Shown: positions 7,054 through 9,122 of the stretch, piece after piece
How the letters are laid out: the number at the start of each line of letters is the position of its first letter
Position numbering within the stretch: position 1 is the stretch's first letter
NCBI GenBank assembly: GCA_005772945.1
Contig: SXIE01000054.1
Coordinates: 1-9,122, forward strand
Source of the DNA: Pseudomonadota bacterium
Lineage (GTDB): Bacteria; Myxococcota; UBA9042; PHBI01
Reading direction: 5' to 3'
Length of the DNA: 9,122 nucleotides
Notes under the pieces: model-generated
The model's input: only the letters and a program-made list of their open reading frames with translations
Told to the model about the DNA's origin: nothing
Database searches by the model: none
Position numbers and translations under genes: made by a program

Positions 7054-8007
7054 ATGATCGCACTCGCCGTGTCGCTCCTTCTTCCGCTCGCGTTCCACGC
7101 GCCCGACTCGCCGCTGGCCCTCATGCCGGCGCCGGTCCTCCTCGCGCCGTCCACGCCCGCGCCCGCACGCGGCGCCGACCTCCGCGACCTCCGCATGGTG
7201 GTCGTCGGCGACACCGGCGAGCCGGGCCCGATCGTCGAGCGTTGGCGCAAGATCGTCGCCGCCCTCCCGAAGGACGCCGTGCTCGTCCCCGGCGACCTCA
7301 TCTACGAGCAGGCGCCGCCCTGTCCGGACGGCACCCCCGATCCCGGCAGCCTCGCGATCTACGACCACCGCGTCGGTCATGCGCTCGGCGATCTCGGCGC
7401 TCCCACCTATCTCGTCATCGGCAACCACGACGTCAGCTGGACCCGCGGCGAGCCCCCGCGCGAGCGCTGCCTCGTCGCCTACGCCGCCATGCGCAAGGCC
7501 CAGGGGCTCGTCTTCCCGACGTCGGTCTACGCCGTCGATCTCGGCCTCGCGATGCTGATTGTTTTGGACACCAACCATTTCACCGACCGCCCCTACGATC
7601 CGCAAGCGACGTTCGCCAAGAGCGTCATCGCCAGCATGAAGGACGGTCAGCGCCTGATCCTGAGCGGCCACCACGTCCTCCGAACCTACGGCGATAAGGA
7701 CGACGAGGACCGCCTCCAACCCTGGCTAGCGCGCCACGGCCTGCGCCCCGATCTCTGGATCAACGGCCACGCCCACGTGCAGCAATTCGGCATCTACGGC
7801 GGCATCGCGGCCCTCACGTCCGGCACCGGCGCGGCCCCGCGCGATCGCCCGACGTGCCCGCCGACCTGCGGCGAGGGGCAGCTCTTCGGCAGCTCCGAGC
7901 CAGGCTTCACCGTCGTGCGCGTCGCCGGCCCCGACCGCCATTTCGAGATCGATATCCAGAGCGCCGACGGCAAGTCCCTCTATCAATGGAACGAGGCCCG
8001 CCCGTGA
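7054..8007 (+). CDS. Exported metallophosphoesterase, purple acid phosphatase-like
   Basis: This encodes 317 residues of the calcineurin-like phosphoesterase superfamily, which hydrolyses phosphate esters with a dinuclear metal centre. The motifs appear in order: GDTG (Asp53), PGDLIYE (Asp81, Tyr84), GNHD (Asn124, His125), SGHH (His206/207) and NGHAH (His239, His241). Tyr three residues after the Asp of the second motif is the ligand typical of purple acid phosphatases of the ACP5/TRAP type, so an Fe-containing enzyme is plausible. LIVLDTN at 168-174 resembles the strand seen there too. The N-terminus (IALAVSLLLPLAFHA) is hydrophobic but lacks positive charge; export or membrane anchoring is likely. 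A Pro/Ala-rich linker follows to about residue 40. A Cys pair in TCPPTC (267-272) may form a disulfide. The stop overlaps the DUF423 start by 4 bp. The substrate is not predictable. Confidence 0.88.
   Translation: MIALAVSLLLPLAFHAPDSPLALMPAPVLLAPSTPAPARGADLRDLRMVVVGDTGEPGPIVERWRKIVAALPKDAVLVPGDLIYEQAPPCPDGTPDPGSLAIYDHRVGHALGDLGAPTYLVIGNHDVSWTRGEPPRERCLVAYAAMRKAQGLVFPTSVYAVDLGLAMLIVLDTNHFTDRPYDPQATFAKSVIASMKDGQRLILSGHHVLRTYGDKDDEDRLQPWLARHGLRPDLWINGHAHVQQFGIYGGIAALTSGTGAAPRDRPTCPPTCGEGQLFGSSEPGFTVVRVAGPDRHFEIDIQSADGKSLYQWNEARP
7993..7996 (+). promoter_or_regulatory. Ribosome-binding site that fixes the DUF423 GTG start
   Basis: GAGG inside the last codons of the phosphatase gene lies 7 nt before the GTG at 8004. 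It favours that start over the ATG at 7986, which has no site at a suitable distance. Confidence 0.6.
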
Positions 8008-8507
8008 CCTCGCCCTCGCCCTCGAGCTCGCCCTCGCCCTCGCCCTCGAACTCGAACTCGAACTCGAACTCGCCCTCGCCCTCGAACTCGCCCCAATCCC
8101 GCTTCGCACCCCTCATCCCCGCCATCGGCGCGCTCCTCGCAGGCCTCGCCGTCGCGACCGGCGCCTTCGGCGCGCACGGCCTAAAAGCCATCCTGACCGA
8201 CACCCAGCTCGGCTGGTGGGACAAAGCCGTTCACTATCATTTGATCCACGCCGTAGCGCTTGTCGCCTGCGGCCTAGCCTGGCACCGCCTCCCACCGGGC
8301 CGCCCCGCCCGCGCCACGGCCCTCGCAGCCGCCCTCTTCATCGCCGGCATCGCCCTCTTCTCGGGAAGCCTCTACGCGATGGCCCTCACGGAAGTGCGCG
8401 CGCTCGGCGCCGTCACGCCGTTCGGCGGCATCGCCTTCATCGCCGCCTGGATTGCGCTCGCGGTAGGGTGCTGGCCACGGCCCGCGTCACGCGCGCGACC
8501 CCAATGA
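8004..8507 (+). CDS. DUF423 family membrane protein with repeat-encoded Ser/Pro/Asn N-terminal tail
   Basis: This encodes 167 residues. Residues about 34-160 match the DUF423 (E. coli YgdD-like) family of small inner-membrane proteins of unknown function. Visible hallmarks are ATGAFGAHGLK, WWDKAVHYHLIHAVAL, FIAGIALFSGSLYAMAL and TPFGGIAFIAAW. Four hydrophobic segments lie near 36-56, 74-92, 106-126 and 138-156. Family members usually begin right at the first membrane segment and run about 120-130 residues. Here 33 extra residues precede it, 28 of them from a TCG-NNC hexanucleotide repeat giving alternating Ser with Pro, Asn or Ser. The GTG start overlaps the phosphatase stop as GTGA, which implies translational coupling. 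An ATG at 7986 would add six residues. If translation started beyond the repeat, at an unidentified codon, the tail would be absent. Confidence 0.85.
   Translation: MTSPSPSSSPSPSPSNSNSNSNSPSPSNSPQSRFAPLIPAIGALLAGLAVATGAFGAHGLKAILTDTQLGWWDKAVHYHLIHAVALVACGLAWHRLPPGRPARATALAAALFIAGIALFSGSLYAMALTEVRALGAVTPFGGIAFIAAWIALAVGCWPRPASRARPQ
8010..8093 (+). repeat. Fourteen-unit hexanucleotide repeat TCG-NNC
   Basis: Fourteen consecutive 6-bp units read TCGCCC, TCGAAC or once TCGAGC, in the order SP SP SS SP SP SP SN SN SN SN SP SP SN SP. Gain or loss of units keeps the reading frame, so only tail length would vary. Confidence 0.95.
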
Positions 8508-8575
8508 CCTCCGTCATGGCGAACCGCCGCGGAGGGCGTATCATCCGTTGGCCCCGGGTCCGGGGGAGCACCCCC
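8508..8575 (+). terminator. Cluster of GC-rich dyads after the DUF423 stop, possible terminator
   Basis: CCTCCG (8508-8513) can pair with CGGAGG (8530-8535) immediately after the stop codon. Further on, CCCCGG (8552-8557)/CCGGGG (8560-8565) and GGGGG (8562-8566)/CCCCC (8571-8575) are overlapping, mutually exclusive pairings; the first needs a loop of only 2 nt. No T-run follows. Transcription of the phosphatase/DUF423 unit probably ends near here, but intrinsic termination is not demonstrated. Confidence 0.3.
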
Positions 8576-8590
8576 CAACCGCCTTTGTCC

Positions 8591-8645
8591 TTGACCTAGC
8601 CCATTCGGGCATGACATTGCGGGCCGATTCGGACCATTTCGGTCC
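8591..8645 (+). promoter_or_regulatory. Candidate promoter and operator-like dyad upstream of sufB
   Basis: TTGACC at 8591-8596 is a good -35 match, but the best -10 at usable spacing (GACATT, 8613-8618) is poor. The dyad GGACC-ATTTC-GGTCC occupies 8631-8645, 28 nt before the sufB ATG. Its core GACC-A-TTT-C-GGTC has the layout of IscR type 1 sites (GACT-R-WWW-Y-AGTC), with compensating changes at two positions. The outer IscR positions do not match. It could equally be a weak hairpin. Confidence 0.3.
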
Positions 8646-8662
8646 TATTTGAACGGTGCCCC

Positions 8663-8667
8663 AGGAG
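8663..8667 (+). promoter_or_regulatory. Ribosome-binding site of sufB
   Basis: AGGAG lies 6 nt before the ATG at 8674, confirming that start. Confidence 0.75.
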
Positions 8668-8673
8668 CCCCCC

Positions 8674-9122
8674 ATGACCGCAGCCCTCGATCCCCTTCAG
8701 GACCGCCTCGCGCGCGGCTACGAAGCCGGATTCGAGACACTCATCGACGCCGACGCGCTGCGCCCCGGCCTCGACGAATCGGTCGTCCGCGCCATCTCGG
8801 CCAAGAAGTCCGAGCCCGAGTGGCTGCTCGCCTATCGCCTCAAGGCCTACCGCGCCTGGCTCGACATGTCCGAGCCGACCTGGGCCCACGTCCGCTACAC
8901 CCCGATCGACTACCAGGCGATCAGCTACTACTCCGCGCCCCGTCAGAAGGTCGCCCCGAAGTCCCTCGAGGAGGTCGACCCCGAGCTCCTCCGCACCTAC
9001 GACCGCCTCGGGATCCCGCTGCGCGAGCAAGAACTCCTGGCCGGCGTCGCAGGCGTCGCCATCGACGCGGTCTTCGACTCCGTCTCGGTCGTCACAACTT
9101 TCAAGGCCAAGCTGGCCGAGGC
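8674..9122 (+). CDS. sufB: Fe-S cluster assembly scaffold protein SufB (5' part, runs off right edge)
   Basis: This is the first 149 codons of SufB, which with SufC (ATPase) and SufD forms the cytoplasmic SufBC2D scaffold that builds iron-sulfur clusters. Recognisable stretches are VVRAISAKKSEPEWLLAYRL (37-56), AYRAWLDMSEPTW (58-70), YQAISYYSAP (80-89), LGIPLREQE (112-120) and DAVFDSVSVVTTFKAKLAE (131-149). E. coli SufB carries a CxxCxxxC stretch after the YYSAP motif. That stretch is absent here, giving the shorter form common outside enterobacteria. A full-length protein is usually about 470-490 residues, so roughly one third is present. The gene is first in its transcription unit: no sufR- or Rrf2-like regulator precedes it, and other suf genes would be expected downstream, outside the window. 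Confidence 0.95.
   Translation, partial: MTAALDPLQDRLARGYEAGFETLIDADALRPGLDESVVRAISAKKSEPEWLLAYRLKAYRAWLDMSEPTWAHVRYTPIDYQAISYYSAPRQKVAPKSLEEVDPELLRTYDRLGIPLREQELLAGVAGVAIDAVFDSVSVVTTFKAKLAE

Noticed and set aside
6833..7057. Small plus-strand frame with a collagen-like TGPTGPTGP stretch
   Set aside because: The Gly-Pro pattern is just the 9-bp DNA repeat read in one frame. The rest is Arg/Pro-rich, with no ribosome-binding site.
7024..7719. Minus-strand frame opposite the metallophosphoesterase
   Set aside because: The plus strand holds all the phosphoesterase motifs, and the antisense frame has none of its own.
8010..8093. CRISPR or satellite-type array
   Set aside because: The units are 6 bp with no spacers, in frame within a coding region; this is a microsatellite.
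8606..8621. Possible sigma54 promoter ahead of sufB (GG-N10-GC with TTGC)
   Set aside because: Only GG and TTGC match; the rest of the -24 element (TGGCAC) does not, and such matches are common in GC-rich DNA.
8596..9030. Minus-strand frame opposite sufB
   Set aside because: SufB identity on the plus strand is unambiguous, so this is a shadow.

Overview
The window is uniformly GC-rich, with strong G/C preference at third codon positions. It encodes several exported, modular proteins of the kind common in Myxococcota: a membrane-anchored HEAT-like protein, a long Ig-like-repeat lipoprotein and a secreted ARPP-1-type protein. A Myxococcota (Polyangia-like) chromosome is the best guess. No rRNA, tRNA, transposase, integrase or CRISPR array is visible, and nothing marks a recent transfer.

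Layout. The left edge (1-190) holds the start of an unrecognised minus-strand gene, divergent from a plus-strand gene (292-1518) for an N-terminally anchored protein with a C-terminal helical, HEAT-like half. That gene converges on, and overlaps by 19 bp, a 1282-residue minus-strand lipoprotein gene (1500-5348). The lipoprotein is built of seven Ig-like repeats of about 110 residues, a ten-cysteine segment and a propeller-like C-terminal third. Upstream of it on the same strand, after a 173-bp gap with a candidate promoter, lies a secreted ARPP-1 family protein (5522-6664). A gene-free stretch of almost 390 bp follows, containing a small tandem repeat. Then comes a two-gene plus-strand unit: an exported metallophosphoesterase with purple-acid-phosphatase-type metal ligands (7054-8007), and a DUF423 membrane protein (8004-8507). 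The two overlap by 4 bp, and the second gene opens with a 14-unit hexanucleotide repeat coding for a Ser/Pro/Asn tail. After a 166-bp gap rich in small dyads, the right edge holds the first 149 codons of sufB, probably the head of a SUF iron-sulfur assembly operon.

How the genes work together. SufB is the only housekeeping function identified with confidence. Most of the rest are envelope or exported proteins: the HEAT-like protein is predicted to be membrane-anchored, the lipoprotein surface- or membrane-attached, ARPP-1 and the phosphatase exported, and DUF423 integral to the membrane. Shared operon structure is clear only for the phosphatase/DUF423 pair and possible for ARPP-1/lipoprotein. 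No complete new system is evident. The best leads are the exported ARPP-1 protein beside the modular lipoprotein, the repeat-encoded tail on DUF423, and the operator-like dyad ahead of sufB.
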